From assembly GCF_004402405.1 (NCBI RefSeq), contig NZ_SOFE01000023.1, positions 370,297 to 434,296 on the forward strand: a stretch of 64,000 bases of DNA, in the 5' to 3' direction. Below the pieces are notes generated by a model. It saw nothing but the letters and a program-made list of their open reading frames with translations. It did no database searches and was not told where the DNA came from. The first letter of the stretch is position 1; each line of letters opens with the position of its first letter. Shown here piece by piece: positions 29,145-38,801 of the stretch. Origin of the DNA: Cryobacterium levicorallinum. Its GTDB lineage: Bacteria; Actinomycetota; Actinomycetes; Actinomycetales; Microbacteriaceae. Position numbers and translations under genes: made by a program.

Positions 29145-30092
29145 TTAGTTGATGCCGAGGATGTCGAAGACGAAGATGAGCGTGGAATCGGCCGGAACTG
29201 CGCCCGACGCGGTCTTACCGTAGGCCTGTGTGGGCGGAATGACGGCGACGATCTGCGACCCGACGGTTTGCCCGGTGAGAGCCGCTGCCATGCCGGGGAT
29301 GAGCTCAGTGGGAACGAACTCGACCGGGCTGCCGTTCGCCCAGCTGGAATCAAAGACCGTCTTCTCTTTCCAGAGCACTCCGGTGTAGTTCAAGGTGACC
29401 GTCGAATCTTCCAGGACCTTGGCCCCGGTGCCCTTCTTGAGGACCCCGATTTCAAGTTCAGTGGGCGCATCGCCGGACGGCACCACGATGCCGGGCGTAC
29501 CGTCGGCGTCCAGAACGACCGCGGGAAGACCGTTGGCGACCAGCTGGTCTGCACCGTCGGCGCGAGGCAGGAAGGCCTTCACGATGTCGACCACGAGCAC
29601 GAGGGAGTCCGTCGCCGCGACCTGGAACTGTTCGTTGCCGCCGGCTGGTCCGAAGGCGTCCTCGGGTGCGATGACGATCGCGACACGTGCCCCGACCTGG
29701 GCGCAGAGCAGACCGTCGACGAATCCAGGAAGGGTGCTCTCGTTGAGGATGATCGGGACGGCCGTTGAGCCGTCGAAAGCACTCTGCTGGATCGCAGCAC
29801 CGGTCGTACCGTTGTAGAGGTTGAACTCTGCGGTGATCTTCTGTCCGGGAACGATGTTGTCCCCCGAACCCGCAATCACCTCGGTGCGCTGGGTGGACGC
29901 TGACTTGAGGGGCGTCGGAAAAGTGACCTCCGGTGCCGAACCAAAGTCGCCGGAAACTTTCACCAGCTCGGAGGCGGCACCCGCGGAGACCGGTGCGTCA
30001 CAGGAGGCCTGGGCCGTGCCGGGGCTGGCACAGGCGGTCAATGCCGCCATCACGAGTCCGGCGGTGGCGATCAGCGCGGATGCTTTGCGCAC
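29145..30092 (-). CDS. FKBP-type peptidyl-prolyl isomerase, lipoprotein
   Basis: A 315-residue exported protein with a lipobox (LTAC, C21). It has two FKBP folds: an N-terminal one (about 80-175) and a C-terminal one (about 215-315, STVTLNYTGVLW to DSTLIFVFDILG). Only the second keeps most residues of the active pocket; the first is divergent and may be a chaperone domain. It folds exported proteins outside the membrane. It is 18 bp upstream of pafBC. A lipoprotein with Lnt encoded nearby suggests triacylation. Confidence 0.9.
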   Translation of the reverse strand: MRKASALIATAGLVMAALTACASPGTAQASCDAPVSAGAASELVKVSGDFGSAPEVTFPTPLKSASTQRTEVIAGSGDNIVPGQKITAEFNLYNGTTGAAIQQSAFDGSTAVPIILNESTLPGFVDGLLCAQVGARVAIVIAPEDAFGPAGGNEQFQVAATDSLVLVVDIVKAFLPRADGADQLVANGLPAVVLDADGTPGIVVPSGDAPTELEIGVLKKGTGAKVLEDSTVTLNYTGVLWKEKTVFDSSWANGSPVEFVPTELIPGMAAALTGQTVGSQIVAVIPPTQAYGKTASGAVPADSTLIFVFDILGIN

Positions 30093-30170
30093 AAGTCCTT
30101 CTTTCGATACGGGGTTGCTGCAGCACTGGGCGCTGCGCTGGATGCTGCGGGGTCGATCTGTGACCGGGTG

Positions 30171-30190
30171 GCGCGGCCGAGGCCTCGCGC
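30171..30190 (-). terminator. Possible hairpin between trmI and the FKBP gene
   Basis: GCGCGGCC and GGCCTCGCGC pair with one bulged base in the 129-bp gap after the trmI stop. The loop is only 2 bases and there is no T run, so the call is weak. Confidence 0.25.
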
Positions 30191-30221
30191 GTACTACAAC
30201 CGAAACGGGCCGAGCCCTATC

Positions 30222-31223
30222 CTAACCGGCGTCGAGGTCTCGAGCTTTGGAGAGGTCTGCGCTGGTCCCGGCGATCCGCACGCGTTTGCGCATGACCTTG
30301 GCACTGACATTGCGCTCACCGAGCGCCCCGGGCGTCCACGCCTCGACGTCGGCGTCACTGAAGTCGGTCTTCGACGGTCGCCGTTTCAGTTCGGGCAGAA
30401 TCGTGTCGGGAGCGAGCCGTCTGGCGGTGATGAGAAAGCCGGTGTGCCCGATCATGCGATGGTCTGGGCGAACGGCGAGTCCCTCGACGTGCCAGCCACG
30501 AATCATGGTCTCGCTGGAGTCCGGGTTGGTGTACAACCCGGTACCACGAATGGCCTCGGCCACGCGAGATAGCTGCGTCACCGTGGCAACATAGCAGAGC
30601 AGGACCCCGCCGGGCTTGAGGGCGTCGGAAACCGAGCCAAGGCACTCCCACGGTGCCAGCATGTCCAGGACGACCCGGTCAACGCTCTGCGCCGGCAGGG
30701 TCTCCGGCAGGGTTTCGGCGAGGTCACCGAGCGTGATGGTCCAGTTCTCCGGATCGTTGCCGAGGAACGTGGCGATATTGTCCCGGGCGACGTCGGCGAA
30801 TTCTTCCCGCCGTTCGAAGGAAGCGAGCCGACCGGCCGGACCGATCGCCCGCAGCAGCCAGAGCGAGAGCGCTCCCGAACCGACCCCGGCTTCAACGACA
30901 GTGGCACCGGGAAAGATATCGGCCTGGGCCAAAATCTGTGCAGCATCCTTGGGATAGATGATGGCCGCGCCGCGCGGCATGCTCATCACGAAGTCCACCA
31001 GCAGGGGGCGCAGCGCAAGATGCTCGACCCCGACGTTGTTGGTGACGACCGATCCGTCGGGCTGCCCGATGATGTCGTCGTGCGCGAGAATTCCGCGATG
31101 CGTGTGAAAGGTCAGGCCAGCCTGGAGCGAAATGGTGTTCATTCGCCCCTTCGGTCCGGTGAGTTGCACGCGGTCGCCGACGCGAAAGAGTCCACTGTTT
31201 TGGATTACCTGGTTGTTGCTCAT
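30222..31223 (-). CDS. trmI: tRNA (adenine-58-N1)-methyltransferase TrmI
   Basis: A 333-residue enzyme with an N-terminal beta domain and a C-terminal class I methyltransferase (SAM motif VVEAGVGSGALS). It methylates A58 in the T-loop of tRNA as a homotetramer, contributing to thermal stability. The ATG overlaps the HAD gene stop by 4 bp, so the two are coupled. In mycobacteria trmI lies directly upstream of the Pup-proteasome genes. Confidence 0.95.
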   Translation of the reverse strand: MSNNQVIQNSGLFRVGDRVQLTGPKGRMNTISLQAGLTFHTHRGILAHDDIIGQPDGSVVTNNVGVEHLALRPLLVDFVMSMPRGAAIIYPKDAAQILAQADIFPGATVVEAGVGSGALSLWLLRAIGPAGRLASFERREEFADVARDNIATFLGNDPENWTITLGDLAETLPETLPAQSVDRVVLDMLAPWECLGSVSDALKPGGVLLCYVATVTQLSRVAEAIRGTGLYTNPDSSETMIRGWHVEGLAVRPDHRMIGHTGFLITARRLAPDTILPELKRRPSKTDFSDADVEAWTPGALGERNVSAKVMRKRVRIAGTSADLSKARDLDAG

Positions 31224-32005
31224 GCGAGTGGTGCGCTTTCGTGTTGGGCAGCCCGGGTGGGGGCGAGAAGATGAACGGGTTCGGAAAGTTCAGCGGTGGA
31301 GAAACGATAGAGCGCTGCCAGATCATCAATCGTGCGACCGACCAGCGTCGACCAGCGGGTGTAGTCGTCGCTTTCCGGCAGGTCGATCTGGTGGGGCACA
31401 GCGATGGTGATGGTACCGGCGGCCACCGCCGAGGCGACGCCGGGAACGGAATCCTCAATGGCGATGCACCGGCGCGGATCGACGCCGAGCCGTTCGGCGG
31501 CCACGAGGTAGGGGTCAGGGTGCGGCTTGCTGTTGGCGACCATATCGCCGGCGATAACCAGGTCGAACGCGGGAAAATCGATCAGGTCGATGATCTGCCG
31601 AGCCAGGCGCTCGACCGACATAGTGACGAGCGCAGTCGGCACTGCCGCCGCCTTCAACTCCTGCAGGAGTTCACGAGAACCGGGGCGCCAAGGAATACCA
31701 TGCTCGGCCAGCTGCTGCTGCACCCGGTCAGTGAGGCGAGCGACAATGGCGTCTGGCGTGAGATCCACCCCGCGGGACTGCAGAATCGCCGCAGAGTTCC
31801 ACAGTCCGGAGCCGACCAGCAGCATGCCATCATCATGCGTCCAGACGCCGCCGAATTCAGCGACCAGCTCCGTTTCCGCACGCATCCAGTACGGTTCGGT
31901 GTCGACGATGGTCCCGTCCATGTCCCAGAGGACGGCGGCGGGAAGGGAAACGGGCGCGGAGGGCGGCACAGGAGAAACATTCACGGGATTCAAGTCTAGG
32001 GCCAC
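31220..32005 (-). CDS. HAD family hydrolase, beta-phosphoglucomutase-like
   Basis: A 261-residue protein from GTG 32005. It has the HAD motifs WDMDGTIVDTEPYW (nucleophile Asp), VTMS, and IEDSVPGVASA, with a cap domain of the phosphoglucomutase/phosphatase type. The substrate is unknown; it removes phosphate from small sugars or similar compounds. It is coupled to trmI and divergent from the PAC2 gene. The proline-rich N-terminus (VNVSPVPPSAPVS) may mean a later start. Confidence 0.85.
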   Translation of the reverse strand: MALDLNPVNVSPVPPSAPVSLPAAVLWDMDGTIVDTEPYWMRAETELVAEFGGVWTHDDGMLLVGSGLWNSAAILQSRGVDLTPDAIVARLTDRVQQQLAEHGIPWRPGSRELLQELKAAAVPTALVTMSVERLARQIIDLIDFPAFDLVIAGDMVANSKPHPDPYLVAAERLGVDPRRCIAIEDSVPGVASAVAAGTITIAVPHQIDLPESDDYTRWSTLVGRTIDDLAALYRFSTAELSEPVHLLAPTRAAQHESAPLA

Positions 32006-32063
32006 CGCCTATCCTTGACTGAGGCGCTCCACCGGGAGGCCGAAAGAATTGAGGACATACACG

Positions 32064-33020
32064 GTGACTGACGGTATTGGGTTTCTGGGCGGGCGGCTTC
32101 TCGTCGTTGCTTTCGAGGGCTGGAATGATGCCGGCGAAGCTGCGACCGGGGCAGTACGTGCACTCAAGGACCTCCTCGACGTCGAGGTCATTACCGAGGT
32201 CGATCCGGAACTGTACTTTGACTACCAGTTCAACCGACCGACCGTGTCGACCAATGAAGACGGCGTGCGTGCCATCGGATGGCCGAGCGCGATCATGTAC
32301 GGACCGACGGCCGCCGGCCCGGTAAGCGTTCCGCTGGCCGAGGACGCCGAGTTGCGGGTCAGTGGTACGAATGCCGGCAACATCTACCTGCTCATCGGTA
32401 CCGAACCGTCACGAAGTTGGAAGAGTTTTGCGGCGGAGATTCTCGACGCTGCCCTCGCCGCCGATGTCAGCGGTGTGGTGTTTCTGGGAGCGATGCTCGC
32501 CGACGTTCCGCACACCCGACCCATTTCCATCTTCGTGTCGAGCGACAACTCGAAGGTACGCGGCGAATTGCAGATCGAACGAAGCAACTACGAGGGACCC
32601 GTCGGCATTCTCAGCGTGCTGTCGGACGCCGCCGAGACGGCGGGCATTCCGACGCTGTCGATTTGGGCATCCGTTCCCCACTACGTGCACAATGCGCCGT
32701 CCCCCAAGGCGATGCTGGCCCTGATCGACAAGCTGGAAGAAGTGATCGACGTCGTGATCCCCCGTGGTGCGCTCGTCACCGAGGCGGCCGAATGGGAAAC
32801 CGGGATCGATGTGCTGGCCGGTGAGGATGAAGAGATGGCCGCCTACATCGCCCAGCTCGAGCAGGCCCGCGATACCGTCGACTCCCCCGAAGCGAGCGGC
32901 GAAGCCATCGCGCAGGAGTTCGAGAAATACCTGCGAAAACGCGGCACTGACGGACGTGATGGACGCGCTGACGGTCGACCCGACGGGCCGGGCAGCCGGC
33001 CAGAGGGCCCGCGGCAGTAG
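32064..33020 (+). CDS. PAC2 family protein (proteasome assembly chaperone-like)
   Basis: A 318-residue protein from GTG 32064, chosen because GAGGA lies 8 bp upstream; a TTG at 32049 is also in frame. It contains the PAC2 core (LLVVAFEGWNDAGEAATGA). The family resembles eukaryotic proteasome assembly chaperones and is encoded near the proteasome in actinobacteria, but the bacterial role is unproven. The basic C-terminus is rich in Arg, Gly and Asp. It is convergent with mshC, 3 bp away. Confidence 0.88.
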   Translation: MTDGIGFLGGRLLVVAFEGWNDAGEAATGAVRALKDLLDVEVITEVDPELYFDYQFNRPTVSTNEDGVRAIGWPSAIMYGPTAAGPVSVPLAEDAELRVSGTNAGNIYLLIGTEPSRSWKSFAAEILDAALAADVSGVVFLGAMLADVPHTRPISIFVSSDNSKVRGELQIERSNYEGPVGILSVLSDAAETAGIPTLSIWASVPHYVHNAPSPKAMLALIDKLEEVIDVVIPRGALVTEAAEWETGIDVLAGEDEEMAAYIAQLEQARDTVDSPEASGEAIAQEFEKYLRKRGTDGRDGRADGRPDGPGSRPEGPRQ

Positions 33021-33023
33021 GTT

Positions 33024-34298
33024 CTAGAGCTCCACGCCGAGCAGGGCATGGACGGCGCGATGGACGAGTTCAGGGGCGTCAACGGTGTCGGCTGCAGCGT
33101 GGTCGAGTATGCGCAGCGCCTCCGGCGTGTCCAGATCGTGTCGGAGAGCCAAACGAAGCGACTGCACGATTGCTGTCGCTGAACCGGACGCACCGGCGCC
33201 GAACGTGGCGCCGGCACCGAAGGCCGCCGACCAGCGGGCCAAACGCTCCACCCCTTCGTCGAGCAGAGAGGACGTCCACTCCCAGTCGGTGCGATAGTGA
33301 CGGTCGAGCAGGGCAAGACGAATGGCCCGAGGATCGATGCCCCTGGCCCGCAGGCGCGACACCAGCACGAGGTTTCCGACCGACTTGCTCATCTTCTCCC
33401 CCCGGTAGGCGACCATGCCGGTGTGGCTGTAGACGCCGGCGAGCGGATGCCCAGACAGCCCTTCCGCGTGTCCGGCGCTCATGTCGTGGTGCGGGAAGAT
33501 CAGGTCGGATCCGCCGCCCTGCACGGTGAAGTCGGTGCCGAGCTCCTTCAGGGCGATGACCGAGCACTCGATGTGCCAGCCGGGTCGCCCCGCACCGACG
33601 AGGGATTCCCAGGCAGGTTCTCCGGCCCTGGCGGCCCGCCAGAGCAGCGGATCGAGACGGTCGCGCTTGCCCAATCGGTCAGGGTCTCCCCCGCGCTCAG
33701 CGAACAGTCGGAGCATGCTCACGAGGTCGAGGTTGCTCTCCTCGCCGAGCGTCCAGCCCGTGTTCGCTTGCGCTGCTGCGATATCGAAGTAAAGATCGGC
33801 GGCGATCTGCCCGTCAGCACCGGCCACGGCATCGTCGGTCGGCACGGGGTAGGCCAGCCCGGCATCGCGAAGCGCGGCGACCGCCTCAGCGATCTCGTCA
33901 ATGACCTCGGTCACGGCGACGAAATCGTTCGGTGGAATGATGCTGAGCGCTTGCATATCGGTGCGGAACAGCTCCACCTGAGATGCGGCGAGTTCGCGCC
34001 AGTCCACGCCGGTGGCCGTCGCCCGCTCCAGGAGCGGGTCATCGACATCCGTCACATTCTGGGCATAGTGCACCCGGAAGCCGGCGTCGATCCAAACCCG
34101 CTGCAGGGTATCGAAGGCCAGGTAGGTGTTGGCGTGACCAATGTGCGTCGCGTCGTAGGGCGTGATGCCGCAGACGTACAGACGGGCCGCATCGCGTGGC
34201 TGTGCCAGCACCAGGCTGTCCGTTTTGGTGTCGTGGAGCCAGGGAGCACTGGATTCCCCGGGGACAGAGACAATTTCGGGTCGTTCCCATGCACGCAT
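33024..34298 (-). CDS. mshC: L-cysteine:1D-myo-inositol 2-amino-2-deoxy-alpha-D-glucopyranoside ligase
   Basis: A 424-residue enzyme that joins cysteine to GlcN-Ins in mycothiol biosynthesis, through a cysteinyl adenylate. It resembles cysteinyl-tRNA synthetase but lacks the tRNA-binding end. C43 in VCGITPYDATHIGHANTY is one of the zinc ligands, with further ligands in WHIECSV and FPHHDMS; HIGH (52-55) and the KMSKS loop are present. Mycothiol is the thiol buffer of actinobacteria, so the gene is a lineage marker. Confidence 0.96.
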   Translation of the reverse strand: MRAWERPEIVSVPGESSAPWLHDTKTDSLVLAQPRDAARLYVCGITPYDATHIGHANTYLAFDTLQRVWIDAGFRVHYAQNVTDVDDPLLERATATGVDWRELAASQVELFRTDMQALSIIPPNDFVAVTEVIDEIAEAVAALRDAGLAYPVPTDDAVAGADGQIAADLYFDIAAAQANTGWTLGEESNLDLVSMLRLFAERGGDPDRLGKRDRLDPLLWRAARAGEPAWESLVGAGRPGWHIECSVIALKELGTDFTVQGGGSDLIFPHHDMSAGHAEGLSGHPLAGVYSHTGMVAYRGEKMSKSVGNLVLVSRLRARGIDPRAIRLALLDRHYRTDWEWTSSLLDEGVERLARWSAAFGAGATFGAGASGSATAIVQSLRLALRHDLDTPEALRILDHAAADTVDAPELVHRAVHALLGVEL

Positions 34299-34341
34299 AC
34301 AACCAGCCTAGCTTTCAAAGGGCGGTCGCCTTGCGAGCGGG

Positions 34342-35196
34342 CTACGCGGAGATGACGTTCGTGCCGAGGAGCACGAACAGCACGATGCCGAGCACGATGC
34401 GGTAGATCACGAACGGCAGGAAGCTGCGCTTGGAGATGTAGTTCATGAAGAACGCGATCACGGCGAGGGCCACGAAGAAGGCGATGACGGTGGCCACGAG
34501 CGTTTCCAGCGGGCCGAAGATTTCGGGCGTGCAGTTGGCTGCGCCAGCCAGACACGGCTCGGCAATGGACTTATAGATCTGGAAGAAGCCGCTGCCGAGC
34601 ACCGCCGGAATGGCCAGTAGGAAGGCATAACGGGCGGCGGCAGCGCGCTCATAGCCGAGAAACAGTCCGGCCGTGATGGTTCCGCCGGAGCGCGACACCC
34701 CAGGGATGAGGGCGAGGGCCTGGGCGAATCCGAAGATGACGCCGTGACCGACCGTGATGTCCTGCAGCCTGCGCCGTTTGGCTCCGACATGATCGGCGAT
34801 TCCGAGCAGAATGCCGAAGACGATGAGCATGGTCGCGGTGATCCACAGCGACCGCAGCACGGTCTCGATCTGGTCCTGGAACAGCAGTCCGAGGATGATG
34901 ATCGGCAGCGAGCCGAGAATGATGAGCCAGCCCATGCGGGCATCCGGATCTGTGCGGGGAACGCTGCCCCCGAGCGATCTGGCCCATTGGCCGATAATGC
35001 GCACGATGTCGCGCCAGAAAAAGATCACCACGGCCGCCTCGGTGCCGATCTGGGTGATGGCGGTGAAGCGTGCCCCCGGATCTTCGCCGGTGCCCAGAAA
35101 CTGGCCGACGATGGCGATGTGCGCGCTCGAGGATACCGGGAGGAACTCGGTCAGGCCCTGGACCAGACCCAGGATGATCGCATTCAGAAAGTCCAC
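34342..35196 (-). CDS. uppP: Undecaprenyl-diphosphatase
   Basis: A 284-residue membrane protein with about eight helices. It has both signature regions: [13 protein letters not shown] near the N-terminus and [14 protein letters not shown] in the middle. It dephosphorylates undecaprenyl diphosphate so that the lipid carrier is reused in peptidoglycan synthesis; high expression is linked to bacitracin tolerance. It is 43 bp upstream of mshC on the same strand, as in mycobacteria. Confidence 0.95.
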   Translation of the reverse strand: MDFLNAIILGLVQGLTEFLPVSSSAHIAIVGQFLGTGEDPGARFTAITQIGTEAAVVIFFWRDIVRIIGQWARSLGGSVPRTDPDARMGWLIILGSLPIIILGLLFQDQIETVLRSLWITATMLIVFGILLGIADHVGAKRRRLQDITVGHGVIFGFAQALALIPGVSRSGGTITAGLFLGYERAAAARYAFLLAIPAVLGSGFFQIYKSIAEPCLAGAANCTPEIFGPLETLVATVIAFFVALAVIAFFMNYISKRSFLPFVIYRIVLGIVLFVLLGTNVISA

Positions 35197-35255
35197 ACGC
35201 TTCGCTTTCTCAGATTATTCAAGGGATGCCCGCTCCGTGTCGGATCCAGGGCTTG

Positions 35256-36623
35256 CTAGTAGCTGGAGAGCAGGTCGGTCAAAACCCGCCTGCCAAACAC
35301 TAATGCGTCGAGGGGCACTCGTTCATCCACGCCGTGGAACATGGCCGGAAAATCGAGGTAGGCCGGCAGCCGCAGCGGGGCAAACCCGTAGCCCTTAATG
35401 CCAAGCGTGCTCAGTGCCTTATTGTCCGTTCCGGCGGACAGCAGGTACGGCAGCACCGGCGCTCCGGGATCGTGGCGCTCCAGGGTGCTCACTACGGCGT
35501 CGATCAGCGGACCGCTGAACTCGGTCTCCAGGCCGATATCGCGGTGCATCGTCACGATTTCGATGTCCGCACCGACGATGTCCTGAATCTGAGCGAGCAC
35601 GAGGTCTTCCTCCCCCGGCAGCGAGCGGATGTCGATCAGCGCCTCGGCCGCATCCGGGATCACATTGTGCTTATATCCGGCGGTGAGGCCGGTCGGGTTG
35701 GCGGTCGTGCGCAGGCTGGCCTGGATGAAGCCGGAGGCGGTGCCGGTCGCCAGGGCGAGCTCGTCGGGGCCGACCCGCTGCGGATCCACGTCGAGAATGC
35801 GTGCGATCTCGCCGAGCAGCTGTTCGGTTGTGTCGGTAAGCCGAATCGGCCACTCGTGACGCCCCAGTTTTGCCACGGCCTCGGCGAGCCGGGTGATCGC
35901 GTTGTTCGGATGCATACGAGAGCCGTGCCCGGCCTCGCCGCGGGCCACCAGTTTGACCCAGATGAGGGCTTTCTCGCCGGTTTGCAGCAGGTAGGCGCGT
36001 TGGCCGCCGAGGGTGATGGAGTACCCGCCGACCTCGCTGATCGCCTCGGTCGCACCGTCGAACAGGTGCGGGTGTTCGTTCACCAGAAAATGGGAACCGA
36101 GCACACCGCCGGCCTCTTCGTCGGCGAAGAAGGCGATGACCAAGTCGCGCTCCGGCGCACCGCCGGAGCCGATCACGTCCTGCAGGGAGGCCAGAATCAT
36201 GGCGTCCATATTCTTCATATCGACCGCACCGCGCCCCCAGAGCAAGCCGTCCTTGATGACGCCGGCGAAGGGGTCGACACTCCAGTTCGCCGGGTCGGCC
36301 GGCACCACGTCGAGGTGCCCATGCACGACCAGGGCCGGGCGGGACGTATCGCGACCCTGCACCCGCGCCACCACACTGGTGCGGCCGGGTTCGGAATCGA
36401 ACAGTTCGGGCACGAGGCCCAGGGCTCGCAGCTTCTGGGCAACGTACTCGGCGGCATCCGTTTCACCGTTTGAACGACCCTCACCATAATTAGTGGTGTC
36501 GAAACGGATGAGATCGCGCGCGATTTCGGCGGTCAGATCGAGTTTCGCCGCGGCCGTTCCGGGTGACGCACCCGCTGAATCAGCGGAACTTGCGGCCGGA
36601 ATCGTGTTCGGGGAGGAAGCCAT
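35256..36623 (-). CDS. M20/M25/M40 family metallopeptidase
   Basis: A 455-residue zinc peptidase from ATG 36623 (a GTG 6 bp upstream is also possible). The metal-binding motifs are VHGHLDVVP, GAVDMKNMDA and DEEAGG, with a dimerisation domain between. The family covers dipeptidases, desuccinylases and carboxypeptidases, so the substrate is not fixed. The N-terminal 25 residues are an Ala/Ser-rich tail with no signal-peptide features. It is transcribed toward uppP, with a 59-bp gap. Confidence 0.88.
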   Translation of the reverse strand: MASSPNTIPAASSADSAGASPGTAAAKLDLTAEIARDLIRFDTTNYGEGRSNGETDAAEYVAQKLRALGLVPELFDSEPGRTSVVARVQGRDTSRPALVVHGHLDVVPADPANWSVDPFAGVIKDGLLWGRGAVDMKNMDAMILASLQDVIGSGGAPERDLVIAFFADEEAGGVLGSHFLVNEHPHLFDGATEAISEVGGYSITLGGQRAYLLQTGEKALIWVKLVARGEAGHGSRMHPNNAITRLAEAVAKLGRHEWPIRLTDTTEQLLGEIARILDVDPQRVGPDELALATGTASGFIQASLRTTANPTGLTAGYKHNVIPDAAEALIDIRSLPGEEDLVLAQIQDIVGADIEIVTMHRDIGLETEFSGPLIDAVVSTLERHDPGAPVLPYLLSAGTDNKALSTLGIKGYGFAPLRLPAYLDFPAMFHGVDERVPLDALVFGRRVLTDLLSSY

Positions 36624-36729
36624 AACCACACGCTACCCGTCGCCAACGGGTGCAGTGACACAACGGGCGTTCTAAACCGTGCTAAGTTATTACCTCGGCA
36701 GCCGGTTCATCCGGAGGCCGTTTCACCCA

Positions 36730-36814
36730 GTCCGGGTGGCGGAATTGGTAGACGCGCTGGCTTGAGGTGCCAGTGCCCGTTAAGGGCGTGTGGGTTCAAT
36801 TCCCATCTCGGACA
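36730..36814 (+). tRNA. tRNA-Leu, anticodon GAG
   Basis: An 85-base class II tRNA. The acceptor stem is GTCCGGG with CTCGGAC; the D-arm contains GGCGGAATTGGTAGACGCG; the anticodon stem CTGGC/GCCAG encloses the loop TTGAGGT with GAG at 36764-36766; a long variable arm (GTGCCCGTTAAGGGCGT) and a T-arm GTGGGTTCAATTCCCAT follow. CCA is not encoded. It decodes CTC and CTT leucine codons. It stands alone between the M20 peptidase (divergent) and an ABC permease. Confidence 0.97.
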
Positions 36815-36861
36815 CGGAGATTTCTTTCAAGAAATCAACGAGGACTGGTTGAGACAGTTCA

Positions 36862-36890
36862 CAAGGCCGGATCCCCTGGATCCGGCCTTG
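36862..36890 (+). terminator. Terminator downstream of tRNA-Leu
   Basis: CAAGGCCGGATCC and GGATCCGGCCTTG form a perfect 13-bp stem with a 3-base loop, followed by TCTCGTT. It lies 48 bp after the tRNA and can also act for the ABC permease gene on the other strand. Confidence 0.85.
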
Positions 36891-36924
36891 TCTCGTTAAG
36901 ATTCATAGCAGTGACGGGAGTCGG

Positions 36925-37797
36925 TCAGGACAGGATGTCCCTGGTCACGAATCGGCTATAGGCCAAAGCCCCGAAAACGGCCACGTAGCAAAACTGCACG
37001 ATCGCGTTCTGGCCGAACGAACCCAGGTCGAGCGGTTGCCGAAGCAGATCGGCGAAGCCGAGCCAGTAGTGGCTGAACAGCCACGGGTGCAGCCAGTCGA
37101 GCTGCGGGATGACGTCGAGTATCTGCGCGATCACCGAGACCACGATTGTTGCCGCCATGGCTCCGACGGGCACATCGGTGAGGGTGGAAAAGAACAGTCC
37201 GATCATGGACAGTCCGAGCAGCGACACCGTGACGTACGCGGCCACCAGCAGCGACCGCAACAGCGATTCAGGCACGCTGATGGTGTCGCCGGAGAGCAGC
37301 GTCACTGGCCCGACCGGGAACAGTGCCGCACCGATGAATGCGCCGGACACGGTCAGCGTCAGCGTCGCGACGAGGCAGAACAGGGCAGCGCCGGCGTATT
37401 TGACCAATAGCAGCCGTACGCGGCCGGCTGGGGCCACCAGGAGGTAGCGCAGGGTGCCAAGGCCAGCCTCCCCCGCGATGGTGTCTCCGGCGACGACTCC
37501 GATGGTTAGTGGCAGAAACAGGGGAATGGCGACCACCATGGCGGTGAAGCCGACGAACAGGCCGTTCTGGGTGACCCGGTCGAGGAACGGCGGCCCCTCC
37601 CCCGGTTCCAGCGTCGACGAGGACAGACGCACGGCCACGGCTAGCAAAATCGGGATGAGCGCCACCGCGATGAGCATGGCCCAGGTACGACGACGACGAA
37701 ACAGCACGGAGATCTCCGAGCCGAGCAGATCCCAGCCTCCCGCGCGGGCTGACAGAACGCGCTCCGGCGTCTGCGGCAGGATTTCACTGGACGACAT
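36925..37797 (-). CDS. ABC-2 type transporter permease
   Basis: About 290 residues from ATG 37797 (another ATG at 37800 adds one Met). It has six predicted membrane helices and ends RFVTRDILS, typical of ABC-2 permeases. It forms an export complex with the ATPase encoded just upstream, whose stop it overlaps. The ABC pair plus a LolA-like protein suggests envelope stress response or export of a lipid or peptide; the cargo is unknown. Confidence 0.88.
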   Translation of the reverse strand: MSSSEILPQTPERVLSARAGGWDLLGSEISVLFRRRRTWAMLIAVALIPILLAVAVRLSSSTLEPGEGPPFLDRVTQNGLFVGFTAMVVAIPLFLPLTIGVVAGDTIAGEAGLGTLRYLLVAPAGRVRLLLVKYAGAALFCLVATLTLTVSGAFIGAALFPVGPVTLLSGDTISVPESLLRSLLVAAYVTVSLLGLSMIGLFFSTLTDVPVGAMAATIVVSVIAQILDVIPQLDWLHPWLFSHYWLGFADLLRQPLDLGSFGQNAIVQFCYVAVFGALAYSRFVTRDILS

Positions 37798-38764
37798 CAA
37801 AACCCTCCCCGGTCAGTGCGACGAAACGTTCTTCCAGGCTGGGTTCCACGATGGCGAAACCACGGATGCGCACGCCACCGGCCACGAGAGCCGTCACGAT
37901 GGCCTCCGGCTGCCAGTTGGTGTCTCCGAGCGGCGCAACGACGACCGCGTCGGCGGCATCGCTCGTGGCGTGTGCTGGCCCGAGCCCGAGGTGGGTGAGC
38001 ACCCGGAGGGCGCCGGCGGCGTCCGGTGTGCGCAGGTGGACCCGTGATTCGCCCACCTGCCGCAGCTGGGCCAGGGTGCCCTGCGCGACGAGGCTGCCCG
38101 CACTCATCACGGCGGCGTGCGTGCACATCTGCTCGACTTCGGCGAGCAGATGGCTGGACACGAACACGGTCGTGCCCTCGGCGGCCAGCGAGCGCACGAG
38201 GCTGCGCACTTCACGCATGCCCTGCGGGTCGAGGCCGTTGGTGGGCTCATCGAGCACCAGCAGCTCGCGTGGGAGGATGAGGGCGTTGGCGATGCCGAGC
38301 CTTTGTTTCATGCCCAGTGAATAGGCGTGCACCTTCTTATCGGCAGCATGGGAGAGACCGACCCGTTCGAGAGCACCCTGAACTCGGGCCCGACGGGTAC
38401 CGCGTGGGGCGAACCGATCGGCGGTATCGAGGCGCCGCAGGTTTGCCGCACCGGACAGAAACGGGTAAAAGGCCGGACCTTCAACGAGGGCGCCGACGCG
38501 GGGCAGCACCTCGCGCAGTCGGGCGGGCATGGGCTGACCGAGCACGCTGATGGTGCCGCTCGTCGCCTGGGTGAGTCCGAGGAGCATGCGGATGCTCGTC
38601 GTTTTGCCCGATCCATTGGGCCCGAGAAAGCCGAAGACCGAGCCGCGCGGCACCATGAGGTCGATGCCGTTCACCGCCGTTTGCGAGCCGAATTTTTTGG
38701 TGAGCCCCCGGGTCTCGATCGCCAGGCCGTCACCCTGGCTTGCGGTTGTCACGGTGCCGGTCAT
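37784..38764 (-). CDS. ABC transporter ATP-binding protein
   Basis: A 326-residue ATPase. Walker A is LGPNGSGKTTS, the signature is YSLGMKQRLG and Walker B is LLVLDEPTNG. The C-terminal 90 residues extend beyond the nucleotide-binding core, as in DrrA/NatA-type exporters. It overlaps the permease gene by 14 bp. It starts 37 bp after the LolA-like gene, so all three are probably one operon. Confidence 0.93.
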   Translation of the reverse strand: MTGTVTTASQGDGLAIETRGLTKKFGSQTAVNGIDLMVPRGSVFGFLGPNGSGKTTSIRMLLGLTQATSGTISVLGQPMPARLREVLPRVGALVEGPAFYPFLSGAANLRRLDTADRFAPRGTRRARVQGALERVGLSHAADKKVHAYSLGMKQRLGIANALILPRELLVLDEPTNGLDPQGMREVRSLVRSLAAEGTTVFVSSHLLAEVEQMCTHAAVMSAGSLVAQGTLAQLRQVGESRVHLRTPDAAGALRVLTHLGLGPAHATSDAADAVVVAPLGDTNWQPEAIVTALVAGGVRIRGFAIVEPSLEERFVALTGEGFDVVQ

Positions 38765-38801
38765 CGTGCCGTGCGCAGGATGCCGGTCCCGGACACCGTT
38801 G

